From: Desulfomonile tiedjei DSM 6799
GTDB lineage: Bacteria; Desulfobacterota; Desulfomonilia; Desulfomonilales; Desulfomonilaceae
Reading direction: 5' to 3'
Length of the DNA stretch: 64,000 bases
Assembly: GCF_000266945.1 (NCBI RefSeq)
Contig: NC_018025.1
Coordinates: 5,894,001-5,958,000 of the forward strand
Positions 17,702 to 27,341 of the stretch are shown in pieces. Within the stretch, counting starts at the first letter, position 1; every line of letters begins with the position of its first letter. A model generated the notes under the pieces. The model was not told where the DNA came from. It searched no databases and saw nothing but the letters and a program-made list of their open reading frames with translations. The translations under genes were made by a program, and so were the position numbers.

Positions 17702-18881
17702 GGGGAACTGTTTGCGCTATGGTGGCCCTGTTATCGGTCGCATCAAGCGGAATCCAAGATTGAGCCCGGGATCAGAAGCAGTTCTAGTCCTTTCTGAGCC
17801 ATACGATAGTATTAGCCTTCGTTTGTCACTACCATTTTGGCCAATCAAGAATTTAGTTGGAGTTTTAATAGATGCCGAGGGCTTATCCCAGGCGCATTCC
17901 AGTATTCCCACCGTGGTATCATTTTCCAGAGATTGTCTTGAACAATTGGATGACGGTGACGTGATCCTTATAGAACCTAATGGAAAGGTAGTGGTTCTTT
18001 ATCAGATTAACTCTGATCACAACAGTATATGTATAACTAAGAAGTGCAATGCAGCCTGTGTGATGTGCCCCCAGCCACCTGTGAATGTAGACAACGATCT
18101 GGACAGTATTCTTAAATTGATTCAGCTAATGGATTCTCGTCACACCAAATGTCTCGCCATTACTGGCGGGGAACCCACATTGAAAGAAACGCATTTAGTG
18201 CATGTCATAAAGGCTTGTCGCAAAAGTTTGCCTTCAACACAATTAGTACTGTTAACGAACGGCAAAAAGCTTTCCGACTTGGAGCTTGCAAAACGGATTG
18301 TGTCTGCAGCTAACGGACTAATTAGATTTGAGATTCCCTTGTACTCAGATAATGACATAAGCCACGATGCCATTATGGGAGTGAAGGGCTGTTTCTACCA
18401 AACAATCGAGGGAATTCATAATCTTGCCTTACTCAAGCAGCCTCTGGGGTTGCGTATAGTCCTTCATAAGATGACGGTCGAGCGCCTCCCAAATTATGCA
18501 GAATTCACTTATCGTAATCTGCCGTTTGTTCGTCAAGTGGCTTTCATGGGTATGGAGACAATCGGGCTGGCTCACACGAATTTGGATAAATTGTGGATTG
18601 AGCCAGTGGACTACTTGGAGCACCTTTCACGTGCTGTGCGACATTTATCTCGCAGAATGATGGGAGTCTCTATTTATAATCATCAACTCTGTTTGCTGCC
18701 GCCCGATCTGTGGCAGTTTGCCAGAAGATCAATTAGCACATGGAAAGAGCACTACCTAGAAATGTGCGATGAATGTGCTGCTAAAAAATTCTGTTGCGGC
18801 TTTTTCTCCACAGGAACAAGAAACAGCGACTTTGTACATCCTCTTTCGGATCATGAAATACCCTCATATTTCTCTTGGTAA
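17688..18881 (+). CDS. hxsC: Radical SAM maturase HxsC
   Basis: A 397-residue second radical SAM enzyme of the Hxs system. An N-terminal domain of about 110 residues precedes the cluster motif C120-x3-C124-x2-C127 (KKCNAACVMCPQP) and the ITGGEPTL motif. Near the C terminus a Cys group (MCDECAAKKFCCGFF) may hold another cluster. GTG 17688 has a perfect GGAGGT seven bases upstream, within the end of hxsB. Two different radical SAM proteins acting on one small precursor suggests sequential or paired modification. The operon is AT-richer than the flanking core genes, in line with horizontal transfer on the island. Confidence 0.85.
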   Translation: MKEFKGNCLRYGGPVIGRIKRNPRLSPGSEAVLVLSEPYDSISLRLSLPFWPIKNLVGVLIDAEGLSQAHSSIPTVVSFSRDCLEQLDDGDVILIEPNGKVVVLYQINSDHNSICITKKCNAACVMCPQPPVNVDNDLDSILKLIQLMDSRHTKCLAITGGEPTLKETHLVHVIKACRKSLPSTQLVLLTNGKKLSDLELAKRIVSAANGLIRFEIPLYSDNDISHDAIMGVKGCFYQTIEGIHNLALLKQPLGLRIVLHKMTVERLPNYAEFTYRNLPFVRQVAFMGMETIGLAHTNLDKLWIEPVDYLEHLSRAVRHLSRRMMGVSIYNHQLCLLPPDLWQFARRSISTWKEHYLEMCDECAAKKFCCGFFSTGTRNSDFVHPLSDHEIPSYFSW

Positions 18882-18968
18882 CTAAAGGCTCCATGTGTCG
18901 TTATCCAAAATGGCCGGAGAGGCAGCCGTTGACACTCAAGAGGGGATTTTAGTGAAAGGAAAGCTTGA

Positions 18969-19646
18969 ATGGGTCTTGTCAGGAATACTGCTCCAAGAAT
19001 CACCAGTCGTCTATGGATCATTTTTCTCTGCCTTTTTCCTACCGCCGTTTTCTCATGGTCTGGAAAATGTGTGGCGGTGACCGACGGGGATACCATTAGC
19101 GTCATGCATCATGATACAGCCGAGAAGATCAGGCTTTACGGTATAGATTGCCCCGAAGGTCATCAGGCTTTCGGTAATAGGGCGAAGCATTTCACGTCCA
19201 ATATGGTGTTCGGTAAGCTTGTCGAAATAGAGCCAGTGGCTACAGACCGATATGGGCGTACAGTTGCGTGGGTTATTGTTGATGGAAAGTCAGTAAACAA
19301 GGAATTGGTCAGAGCTGGCATGGCTTGGTGGTTCCAGAAGTATGCGCCTGATGATTCTCAAATTAGAGAGCTTGAAAAACAAGCAAGAAATGCCAGAGTC
19401 GGATTGTGGGGTGATCCCAATCCGGTGCCTCCATGGGAGTTCAGACGACCACAATCACTTCACAAGAAAATTAAGGAAGCTATTCAAGCGAATAACAGCA
19501 TCATTTACCACGGAAATATTAAATCGCAGGTGTTCCATGGTCCCTCCTGCAAAGCATACGACTGCAAGAATTGTGTTGTAAACTTCAATTCTAGAGAATC
19601 AGCAATTTCTGCGGGGTACAAACCCTGTGGAACATGCCGACCGTAA
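18969..19646 (+). CDS. Exported thermonuclease-like (SNase) protein with C-terminal Cys module
   Basis: A 225-residue secreted or membrane-anchored nuclease. Residues 12-32 are a signal or anchor (LWIIFLCLFPTAVFSW). The SNc domain (about 35-150) shows DGDTI, RLYGIDCPE with the expected Arg and Glu, and DRYGRTVAWV with the second Arg, so catalysis of DNA or RNA cleavage is plausible. A small C-terminal module (FHGPSCKAYDCKNC, then GYKPCGTCRP) has five cysteines and one His spaced like a metal-binding knuckle often appended to such nucleases. AAGGA precedes the ATG. It lies 87 bases after hxsC on the same strand and may share its transcript. Confidence 0.8.
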   Translation: MGLVRNTAPRITSRLWIIFLCLFPTAVFSWSGKCVAVTDGDTISVMHHDTAEKIRLYGIDCPEGHQAFGNRAKHFTSNMVFGKLVEIEPVATDRYGRTVAWVIVDGKSVNKELVRAGMAWWFQKYAPDDSQIRELEKQARNARVGLWGDPNPVPPWEFRRPQSLHKKIKEAIQANNSIIYHGNIKSQVFHGPSCKAYDCKNCVVNFNSRESAISAGYKPCGTCRP

Positions 19647-20335
19647 CGTCTGATTATTCTAATATCTCTGACTGTTGACGTCTGAACTTAGCGAACCTCA
19701 GTTTGATCTTTGCACTATAAGACTTCAACTCTGGATAGAAGCCGAGAGGGGATGCGAGATAAACTATGGTCATAGTAGTTCCAAATGCTTCTTAAGTGCC
19801 GGATTGTTTTTGTGACATCGCTTTTGCTAGAGCTTCTTCAAATTCCCTGCGATCCGCTGATTTTTTTGGCTTTGCGTGATTGCTGAGTCTCCTTAGCCCA
19901 AGCTGCTTTGACAGTGTGACCAGAGCCATGTTTTCCAAGCTTTTCGAATTTGTCGTCCTGCTTTTTGCCGATCGGACCTCTCTGGCAACTACTCAGGCTT
20001 TTTAACATTCTTTGACACTTGTTATGGCTCGGATGATCTTGCATCTAATACGAGTGACCGCCGCCAGGATCGGGGACTGCCTTAGCACGCTTCTTCCCTT
20101 CCTCGGAAACATCTGCATTTTGAAAGCTAAATCCCATTTGTTAACAAATCCCCATTTAATTCGCTTTCTCGGCTCGGTAATAGTAACAGTCACATAACAA
20201 TTGATTGACAACTTTTCCAAAATGGCGTCTTTTACTGCCTTAATATAGCTACAGAAAAGGAACACGGTTCAATTTAAACCCTTATTGCTTTCAGTGCCCA
20301 ACCATTGTTATCTTTGTTTCAAGAGGAGATTTATC
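19647..20335. other. Region without an intact gene; possible decayed minus-strand frame
   Basis: About 690 bases. A minus-strand frame around 20044-19806 reads a basic peptide (KAAWAKETQQSRKAKK) that continues in a neighbouring frame as EFEEALAKAMSQ, which suggests a frameshifted small gene, but I cannot name it. Nothing else is supported. Confidence 0.3.
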
Positions 20336-20356
20336 ATGAGCAAGAGCTTGGCGAGT

Positions 20357-20536
20357 TCATGCTTCACACATCTGGGCTATATCCGGGGCAACACTCGGTT
20401 TCTGTTTATACTTAATAATTATGTTATTTAGGTAAGTTCTACCCATCGTTGTGCTGCATCTACCGGCGGCGAATGAAGTCAACCGAATGAACCCAGGCTT
20501 GGGGAGCCGGAACTCTTCTCTAATTTCGTACTTCAT
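20357..20536 (-). CDS. Short hypothetical protein
   Basis: A 59-residue basic frame starting at ATG 20536. No family, signal or motif is recognised and no strong ribosome site is visible. A 31-codon plus-strand frame (20336-20431) with a strong AGAGGAG site overlaps its end on the other strand; at most one is real. Low confidence. Confidence 0.2.
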   Translation of the reverse strand: MKYEIREEFRLPKPGFIRLTSFAAGRCSTTMGRTYLNNIIIKYKQKPSVAPDIAQMCEA

Positions 20537-20716
20537 AATGCCATTTCGTCTGGTGGCGGACACTATTCGTTCCTCCACGGGGTGCACTCGGCTTTGACTT
20601 TTTAAATCAGGCAATCTATACGTTTTTCCAAAGGTTAACTATATTTCGGTAGCAATAGCAGTTAATTGGTAGCACGCCGAAACTTGATGTGAGTAAGAAT
20701 CTGGCTCACTAACGCG

Positions 20717-21643
20717 CTAAGCTGAATTGGTAGTATTCAATACCTCATCCACTATGCTCTCTGGGATCACTGGACCGCATAATTTCCAAGAATCGATTCT
20801 AGCATCCACGTCTTCAACTTTTTGCTCCACCAGCTCTTGTATACGCCCACTGATAAGACCCTCAGTGAATTGTCTATGCGTAGGCTGTCGGCCATGGATT
20901 CTACAATTGTCTCGAACCCAGCACCAAAGTCTCTTGACGTCCAAATCTGGAAAGGCGACTTGTAAGTAGTCCATATTTTCACTGAGGCCACCAGTATAAT
21001 AAATTTTGTTTTTTATCACATTAACAGCATACCCGAAAGGGTTGTCTATATAATATAGTTCCAAATCATTCTTTGTAGTTGCTATGGCGTATTCTACCAC
21101 TTCAATTCCATGCTCATTGATGTACTTTTCCCATACTGTAGGCTGATAATTTGGCCAAGGCAAGCTGCTTATACGCTCTAGCAAAGCCTGTTGCTCCAAT
21201 GATAAATCAATAGAAGCTGAAGTCGGCGAAGCTGAAGGCGAAGGCGACGTACATATATTATTATTATATCTTATTCTATTAGTATTATTAGATGGACATT
21301 CTTGGGAGGAGGGAATGGACATATTTGGGAGGGGGGACTCCCGGATTTGGGAGGAGGCCAGTTCGCTGTTAATATTTGATGGTGTTGAGTGTAGTACGTA
21401 TATATTTGATTTATTGAATCGCTGTATTATTTCAACATAACCTTTTTGCTCTAATGACTTGATGATTCTGCGGACCTGTTTTTCCGACAATCCTGACTCA
21501 CTTGAAAGTGTCGCTAAACTAGGGAAGATATCACCGTGTCCGAAATCAAAGCTCTTCAGTATCGTCCACATCGCTTTTTCACCTAGAGTTAGGTCAGGAT
21601 TTTTGACTATCTCGTTAGGTACTTGCGTGAAATTTCCGACCAT
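20717..21643 (-). CDS. HTH_36-type replication-like DNA-binding protein
   Basis: A 308-residue protein with a winged-helix domain at about residues 5-85: VPNEIVKNPDLTLGEKAMW, FPSLATLSSESGLSEKQVRR and IIKSLEQKGYVEI are the HTH_36 pattern of plasmid and phage replication initiators and related regulators. A low-complexity Ser/Thr/Pro linker follows (about 100-150), then a helical C-terminal domain of unknown fold. ATG 21643 is preferred because AAAGGA lies seven bases upstream; the frame opens further to 21772 without likeness. It lies downstream of a XRE regulator on the same strand. It may be the replication protein of the element or a phage remnant. Confidence 0.6.
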   Translation of the reverse strand: MVGNFTQVPNEIVKNPDLTLGEKAMWTILKSFDFGHGDIFPSLATLSSESGLSEKQVRRIIKSLEQKGYVEIIQRFNKSNIYVLHSTPSNINSELASSQIRESPLPNMSIPSSQECPSNNTNRIRYNNNICTSPSPSASPTSASIDLSLEQQALLERISSLPWPNYQPTVWEKYINEHGIEVVEYAIATTKNDLELYYIDNPFGYAVNVIKNKIYYTGGLSENMDYLQVAFPDLDVKRLWCWVRDNCRIHGRQPTHRQFTEGLISGRIQELVEQKVEDVDARIDSWKLCGPVIPESIVDEVLNTTNSA

Positions 21644-21761
21644 TAACCGTCCTTTCGTTCTATCCCTTGTGCCGTCCTCGTAGAGATGGGAGGTGACAAC
21701 AGGGCTAGGACGGGAACCCTTAAAGCCACCGATTGCTTCTGTCACGCCCGTAAACTTATCT

Positions 21762-21971
21762 TCAGATATCAACCTTCAATGGACTTAAGAGGCTGCTTGC
21801 TGGAAAATCAAACACCATTTCTAGCGCTTCTTTTAGACGGTTGCTGGCCTTTTCTGGCGAATATTTGCCGGATTCAATTAATCGAAGATGCCTAGCGTTG
21901 TAGCCAATTTCTTTTGCCAAAGTTTCTTGGCTCCAGCCTTTTTGTTTGCGTACATACGTGAGCAGCAACAT
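21762..21971 (-). CDS. XRE-family helix-turn-helix regulator
   Basis: A 69-residue cro/C1-type DNA-binding protein. The HTH spans residues 5-58 (LTYVRKQKGWSQETLAKEIG, then RHLRLIESGKYSP) and fills nearly the whole protein. GGGAGGATTAGT before ATG is a near-ideal ribosome site. Such single-domain regulators control excision or replication modules in mobile elements; here it precedes the HTH_36 replication-like gene by about 120 bases. Confidence 0.8.
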   Translation of the reverse strand: MLLLTYVRKQKGWSQETLAKEIGYNARHLRLIESGKYSPEKASNRLKEALEMVFDFPASSLLSPLKVDI

Positions 21972-21972
21972 A

Positions 21973-22218
21973 CTAATCCTCCCTGCAGTTTTGACATATG
22001 CACATCAGGTCTGGATGATAGGCAAAGAAACCCGCCTCCTTATTGGTTGTGTACGCCATTCTATATGCGGTAGAATGTATAGCCACATAACCACTATTCA
22101 TGTTTTTCCATATCCAGCTAGCTTTCAGCGCTCGATGCAGCTTGATCCAGCCATTATCCACTTTTGCTTTTCCTTTCCCATTGAGAATTTTTCGAGCAAA
22201 ATCGCTCGGCAACCTCAA
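21973..22218 (-). pseudogene. Short fragment resembling a replication-protein N terminus
   Basis: An 81-residue frame containing DNGWIKLHRALKASWIWKN, which resembles the GWIKLHR start of phage/plasmid replication-organiser proteins, then loses likeness. It ends one base before the XRE start. Probably a truncated remnant; identification is weak. Confidence 0.3.
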
Positions 22219-22546
22219 TTATGAAGATGGAGTTGATCTCTGTTGCGCAGTTTGTTCTTACTTCCCTAGGGTGTACTCACAATTCTGCGTATTTGAGCCG
22301 TTTTGGAAGAAGAAAATACATAGATGGATTCTGGTGAATTGGGAGGATCGAATTAAAATAAGGCGAAGCTTCCTTTTGGATGTTTCACTGATGAGGAGAC
22401 ACCTGTCCTGAACACAATGAACAGAAAAATTATTCTTAGAAAAAATTTCGTACGGTTATAAATGCTTTACAAGTTAACCCAAGAAGTTATCAAAGGCGTT
22501 GCATAGTTCATCTGATTACGATGAGTTATCACCACATTCTTTTCAG

Positions 22547-22576
22547 TTGACTACATCGGACCCAACGTTTTATATT
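22547..22576 (+). promoter_or_regulatory. Putative sigma-70 promoter of the W-rich surface protein gene
   Basis: TTGACT at 22547-22552 and TATATT at 22571-22576 match five of six bases each, 18 apart, and predict a leader of about 35 bases before ATG 22617. Confidence 0.5.
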
Positions 22577-22616
22577 TCGGCAGTGATCTTCATTCCTTTT
22601 TATGGAGGTGGCTTGT

Positions 22617-25037
22617 ATGTACGAATATGAGGCTATAGACAGGGGTACAAGCCCCAGAACAATCATCCTGGAACAACTCGAAGAACGAATTGTGTTGGAG
22701 GGAGCGGCCACAGATACGAGTGAAGTTCACCACGAAATTTCCGATACAGGTTCGGTAGACAGTCTCGGCTGGGTGTACATTAATAATGGATGGTGGTACG
22801 AGGACAACGGAAGCGGATGGTGGTGGGAAGAAGCAACCGGATGGTCCTGGAACGAGAACACCGGCTGGTGGGTGCTCAATTCCGGTGACTTTTCCTACTG
22901 GTATCACGGAGAGCATCAGTATTGGGCGCATGAAAATTCCACGGATGCCTGGTTCTGGTGGGACGACATTGCCGATCAAATATGGGAGCCGGCATTCACA
23001 TGGTTTGCAGACCAGATCAATTCACAATGGATGTGGGTCTACCACGATTGGAATGGAACTCAGTATTACGCTGACGATCTTCATTATCTATACCAGGATC
23101 ACAATGGCAACGTATGGTGGTGGTTCGATGCCGTGAATGATGCCATTTGGGAGCCTTACCAGACATGGTTTGTGGATAGCTTCGGGACCAAAGTCTTTAA
23201 TGATTGGGATCACTCTGAGTATATTTGGGGATTATATGGCACTTTTTTTACCCAGCAACATACATCTTCATTCGAAAATGATGCTCCAATCGGATTTGTG
23301 CCAATCTCTCAGTCTATGAATGAAGACGTTGATCTACAGATGATCCCGATTCAGGTTTATGATGTCGATTCCGGCAGCAGTCCTCTTCAAGTTACCCTTT
23401 CCGCAGCTCATGGCACATTGACCTTATTGAACCCCGGCAGCATTATGTTTGTAACCGGGGACGGCAGTCAGGACCGCGATATGATTTTTCAGGGGACTTG
23501 GGCTCAACTCAATGCCGTGCTTCAGGGAATCATGTACCGACCAGAAAACAATTTTCATGGGTTGGATACGTTAAATTTTTGCATAACTGACCTAGGAAAC
23601 TCGGGTTCAGGGGAAGCTCAGTTTTTTGCAAAAGAGATCATTGTGATGATTAATCAAGTGAATGATGCCCCTGTCTCAAATCCAATATCTGATATTGAGC
23701 AAGATGAGGATTTCGGGACCTGTTATTATGATGTGTCCGGCCACTACATTGATGTGGATTCCTCCTCTCTTACTTTTAGTCTTGGCACAGTCGCCTATCA
23801 TGATGGGTTGATGCTGGATAATTTTTCCATTGATCCCAATACAGGCATAATATCTTTCACCAGTCATGCCGATTCGCATGGCTCTATGTCTTTGGAAGTT
23901 GTAGCAAGCGACGGAGAGTTCGCGACATCTCAGACTTTCACATTCACAGTTAATCCGGAGACCGACACACCACGAAGAGTTGACGATTGCAACCAGCTTA
24001 TTTGGTCGAACATGGTGGAATTTCATGGCAACATTTATTTTGCTCAAGGTGACGGCAATGGAAGTGATCTCTGGGTTTATGAGCCAGGAATCGGAGCACG
24101 TTGTGTTGTGCAGGATGAGACTAGTTGGGGAGATGGACGGGGATGTGGAATTGTTACGTCGGAAAACGGTCTTTTCTTATTCGTAAATGACGGTAATGGG
24201 ACTGACATATGGTTATATAGACCGGAAATTGGTGCAATTTGTGTGGCACAGGATGAAACTAACTGGGGTAATGGGCGGGTAATAAGTAATTTTGTCATTT
24301 TGGATGACAATCTCTATTTCTTCGCTGCTGATAGTCAGGGAAAAGATCTCTGGGTTTACAAACCAGGTGTGGGGGCAAGCTGTGTTGCACAGGATGAGGC
24401 ATACTGGGGAAATAATAGTAGTCTGAGAGAATTAACAGCTGCAGAAGGAAGTCTCTTTTTCATCGCACACGATGACTATGATGATGTTTGGACGTATAAG
24501 CCTGGCGTCGGTGCAAGTTGTATTGCTAATGGCTCTTCGCTTTGGATGAGCGGACGTGTTGAGTACTTGGCGTCATTGGGAGATGATCTTTATTTTACTG
24601 CTGAATCTTCAGCTACTAACAACCTTTGGACTTACAGACCAGGTGAAGGTCTAATTTGTGTGGCACGCGGTAACATTAGTTGGGGAGGATTCAAAATCGC
24701 AGATTTGACAGCCGTGGGAGATAATCTATATTTTTGGCTGGTGGAGTACCAGGGGTATCTTGCTTTTTATCATATTGGAGGATATCAGCCGGGTTTTGGA
24801 GCGGCTCTTGTACTTAATTATACGGATTGGGGAGGAGGAGAAGTTTCTGATTTGACCTCATTTGGAGACGTTCTCTGTTTTACGACATCCGAAACTGATC
24901 TCTGGGCTTTTCAGCCCGGCATTGGACTAACTTGTATTGGACAGGCCGACTTCGGTCCGGGAGCCACTCAGTTTCTGACGGCTGGAGGGAATCTCTATTT
25001 TACAACTGGAGGGAATCTTTGGGTCTGGACAAATTGA
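22617..25037 (+). CDS. LEPR-motif surface protein: Trp-rich, cadherin-like and beta-propeller domains
   Basis: An 806-residue protein of composite build. Residues 1-35 carry a LEPR-XLL-type N-terminal motif (LEQLEERIVLEGA), which is usual on very large secreted adhesins. Residues about 48-205 contain about 27 tryptophans; two copies of a W-W-x-D-x3-D-x-IWEP-x2-TWF-x-D unit are visible. Two cadherin-like repeats follow, each opened by NDAP. The last 350 residues hold about seven units built on LWxYxPGxGAxCVAQDExxWG, likely a seven-bladed propeller. ATG 22617 has GGAGGT six bases upstream and beats ATG 22602. Probable role: cell-surface binding. No secretion genes are adjacent. Confidence 0.65.
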   Translation: MYEYEAIDRGTSPRTIILEQLEERIVLEGAATDTSEVHHEISDTGSVDSLGWVYINNGWWYEDNGSGWWWEEATGWSWNENTGWWVLNSGDFSYWYHGEHQYWAHENSTDAWFWWDDIADQIWEPAFTWFADQINSQWMWVYHDWNGTQYYADDLHYLYQDHNGNVWWWFDAVNDAIWEPYQTWFVDSFGTKVFNDWDHSEYIWGLYGTFFTQQHTSSFENDAPIGFVPISQSMNEDVDLQMIPIQVYDVDSGSSPLQVTLSAAHGTLTLLNPGSIMFVTGDGSQDRDMIFQGTWAQLNAVLQGIMYRPENNFHGLDTLNFCITDLGNSGSGEAQFFAKEIIVMINQVNDAPVSNPISDIEQDEDFGTCYYDVSGHYIDVDSSSLTFSLGTVAYHDGLMLDNFSIDPNTGIISFTSHADSHGSMSLEVVASDGEFATSQTFTFTVNPETDTPRRVDDCNQLIWSNMVEFHGNIYFAQGDGNGSDLWVYEPGIGARCVVQDETSWGDGRGCGIVTSENGLFLFVNDGNGTDIWLYRPEIGAICVAQDETNWGNGRVISNFVILDDNLYFFAADSQGKDLWVYKPGVGASCVAQDEAYWGNNSSLRELTAAEGSLFFIAHDDYDDVWTYKPGVGASCIANGSSLWMSGRVEYLASLGDDLYFTAESSATNNLWTYRPGEGLICVARGNISWGGFKIADLTAVGDNLYFWLVEYQGYLAFYHIGGYQPGFGAALVLNYTDWGGGEVSDLTSFGDVLCFTTSETDLWAFQPGIGLTCIGQADFGPGATQFLTAGGNLYFTTGGNLWVWTN

Positions 25038-26022
25038 TAAGTCTGGCTGGTTTATTGCGGATTCAATTTGGATACGAGGACTCCAATTGATCAGAAAGCC
25101 GGTAGGTTAAGGCAGGGAAAGATTTATTCACGAGTCACAAATGCTGAATCTAGATCAAAACTTATATCTCATTTCTCTGTTGCGCTTTGTTCAAGCGCTC
25201 TGTAAGAAAGAATTTATTTAAAGCGGTGGGGCCGGGAGGCCACGGGATTTCTTATCTATCAATCAAAAGTCTTGTCCCCTACCCATTCGGAGATGCGTAA
25301 TTCCATTATCCGCTTAACCAGCTTTACGATGTGAGAGCCAGATGTGAATCTTTGTAGATCCGATCCCTAACAATGGTGAGTTCATCCAAATTCTATCATA
25401 GTGTTTCAGGCCCGGTTTGACAGAAAATGTGAAGGGTGTTGGTCGAAGGCGAGGGCATTCGACAAGGACCGTGAGAAGGGAGATGAGTGCCTTACACGTT
25501 GCGATCAGAATCGACAGAAAGATAGATATGGAATTGTTAAGGGCAAAGCGCCCGATCTCATATTCTCGTATCGATTTGCGAGCAGGTAACAGATTTATTC
25601 TTACTACTGACAGACCCTCCATTTATTTTTCTTGCTTATACTATAGGGCCGGGATACGGGTCAAGGCAGAGTCTTATTTGGAAAACTCGCCTTAATGGTT
25701 AGTTATTCCAGTATGTTGCAAAGGCTATTTTCGCAATAGGCATTGATTCGCTTACAGGGTAAGGGTAAGTATTCGACACAAGAGATCGTGGCCGAGATGC
25801 GAGGAAATTGACGAAAGGTTTTCGATTTTAGGGGCGAGATGTTCCGGAATGACTCCAATTATTCTGAGTTCATGATTTGACAGCGCTGTCCAGCTTGTTC
25901 TGATCACATTTTGATCACAAGCTGAGAGATCGAAAGGGATTAAAAGAAACTGTATAGGATGGAGAAGGCTTGAAATCGTGAGGGTATCTCAACAAGACGC
26001 TGTTTTTGTTATGGCCTTAACT
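25038..26022. other. Intergenic region before the second attachment site
   Basis: Nearly 1 kb at the island's right end. Short frames on both strands near 25314-25695 have no ribosome sites or family likeness. I see no gene, only the att repeat at the end. Confidence 0.5.
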
Positions 26023-26077
26023 GGCCTGTCACGCCGGAGGTCGCGAGTTCGAGTCTCGTCGCTCCCGCCACTAAAAG
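26023..26077 (+). repeat. Attachment site copy 2 (attR of island 1 / attL of element 2)
   Basis: An exact 55-base copy of 9031-9085, comprising the 3' part of tRNA-Asp from the anticodon loop onward plus CTAAAAG. The upstream part of the tRNA is absent here. A second integrase gene begins 64 bases to the right and reads toward it. Confidence 0.9.
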
Positions 26078-26085
26078 CCAACAAT

Positions 26086-26123
26086 AACAGGAGATTGGAA
26101 GTTTTAGCCATTCTCCTGTTTTT
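26086..26123. terminator. Terminator-like hairpin beside the second att
   Basis: AACAGGAGA (26086-26094) pairs perfectly with TCTCCTGTT (26112-26120) and is followed by TTT. It lies in the same relative position as the hairpin beside the first att copy. Confidence 0.5.
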
Positions 26124-26141
26124 CGTGAAGTCGAGACCGTG

Positions 26142-27341
26142 TTAACAATTTGTTAACATTTTTCCCGAAGGAGGTACCAGCTCTTTCGGGTTTTTCTTTT
26201 TTGACTCGGAGACTAATATTTCAGTCTCACCATGTTGAAAGGTCACCTTGTCTATTTCTCGAAGCAAATCCGCGTCGCTGATCCTACCGTAACGCTCGGC
26301 AACCGTCTTTCCTCTAAACCAGTGTCCCATGATGCTCTCTCTGATCTCAGGATCCATGCCTGACCGCATGGAATTCGTTTTCCATGTGTGCCTGAGGTCA
26401 TGGACTCTGGGCTCTGGATCGAACTTGAGTTCTTTCACTGCCTTCTTCCATGGCTTGCGTAAAGAATCCTCATTTGGGGGTTGCCCATTTATCAGGAAAA
26501 TCTTATCGCTTCCAATGGATCGTACCTTCAGGACTTCCTCCAATACAGGAACCAGATCTCTGTGAATGGAAACGCGTTTCCATCTGCGTTCCTTCACGTC
26601 TTCAGGTCTCAACAGAATCATTCGTTCTTTGAGGTTCACCCGATCTCTGGTCAGTCCTAAAGCCTCTCCTCGTCTCATGCCTGTGTAATACAGGGTTTGG
26701 ACAACGGGACGTTCCCACGGAGGCAGTTGCTGGACAATCCTGTTGAAGTCTCTATGGCTCAGATAGACTTCCCGCTCACCGGATTTTTCATTGAGATTCT
26801 TCACCAGCTTTGCCGGGTTCACTTCAATGAGCCGCAACTTGATCAGCACATTGAACATCTTTGAGAGCGCTGCCTTCTCTTTGTTCACCGTAGATGGAGC
26901 CGCGCCCTCATCCAATCGGCGCACCTGATACGCTTCAATGTCAGGCACCCAAATGGATTTTATGCTGCGATCTTTGCCTATGAGACGTGCTACATGAAGA
27001 AACGCTTGCTCGTGTCGTTCCCTATTGGATGAATCCTTTATGCCAGGGTAGGTGAGGCACTGCTGTATCCCCTCCCATAAGGTCAACTCTCCCGAAGTCG
27101 GGACAGTAGCCTCCAGTTGGTTAGGGAGAGTCCAACTCTGGTTTTGGAACATTCGCACACACACCTCACGTGTGGTGGGGTCCAAAGATTCATAGTCTCC
27201 AGTGCGGCATGCCTTCAAAAGTGCCATCTCAATCTGCCGAGCTTCAGTTTTGCATCTTGCATCAGTTGTCACCCCCACAAGCTCTTGCTTGAAGGGGCGG
27301 AAGTAAATGTAATAGCCCTTCTTCCTCTTCGTTACCGCCAT
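26142..27341 (-). CDS. Second tyrosine recombinase/integrase
   Basis: A 399-residue integrase paralogous along its length to the one at 9131-10348. Catalytic residues are all present: Arg in TGMRRGEALGL, HDLRHTWK, GHWFRGK and Tyr in AERYGRI. It sits immediately right of the second tRNA-Asp att copy and reads toward it, and its start overlaps an excisionase-like gene by 10 bases, exactly as in the first pair. This makes it the integrase of a second element that uses the same site. Both enzymes look functional, so either could act on the shared att sequences. Confidence 0.93.
   Translation of the reverse strand: MAVTKRKKGYYIYFRPFKQELVGVTTDARCKTEARQIEMALLKACRTGDYESLDPTTREVCVRMFQNQSWTLPNQLEATVPTSGELTLWEGIQQCLTYPGIKDSSNRERHEQAFLHVARLIGKDRSIKSIWVPDIEAYQVRRLDEGAAPSTVNKEKAALSKMFNVLIKLRLIEVNPAKLVKNLNEKSGEREVYLSHRDFNRIVQQLPPWERPVVQTLYYTGMRRGEALGLTRDRVNLKERMILLRPEDVKERRWKRVSIHRDLVPVLEEVLKVRSIGSDKIFLINGQPPNEDSLRKPWKKAVKELKFDPEPRVHDLRHTWKTNSMRSGMDPEIRESIMGHWFRGKTVAERYGRISDADLLREIDKVTFQHGETEILVSESKKKNPKELVPPSGKMLTNC

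Noticed and set aside
25314-25695. Overlapping frames on both strands near the island's right end
   Set aside because: None has a ribosome site, motif or plausible partner.
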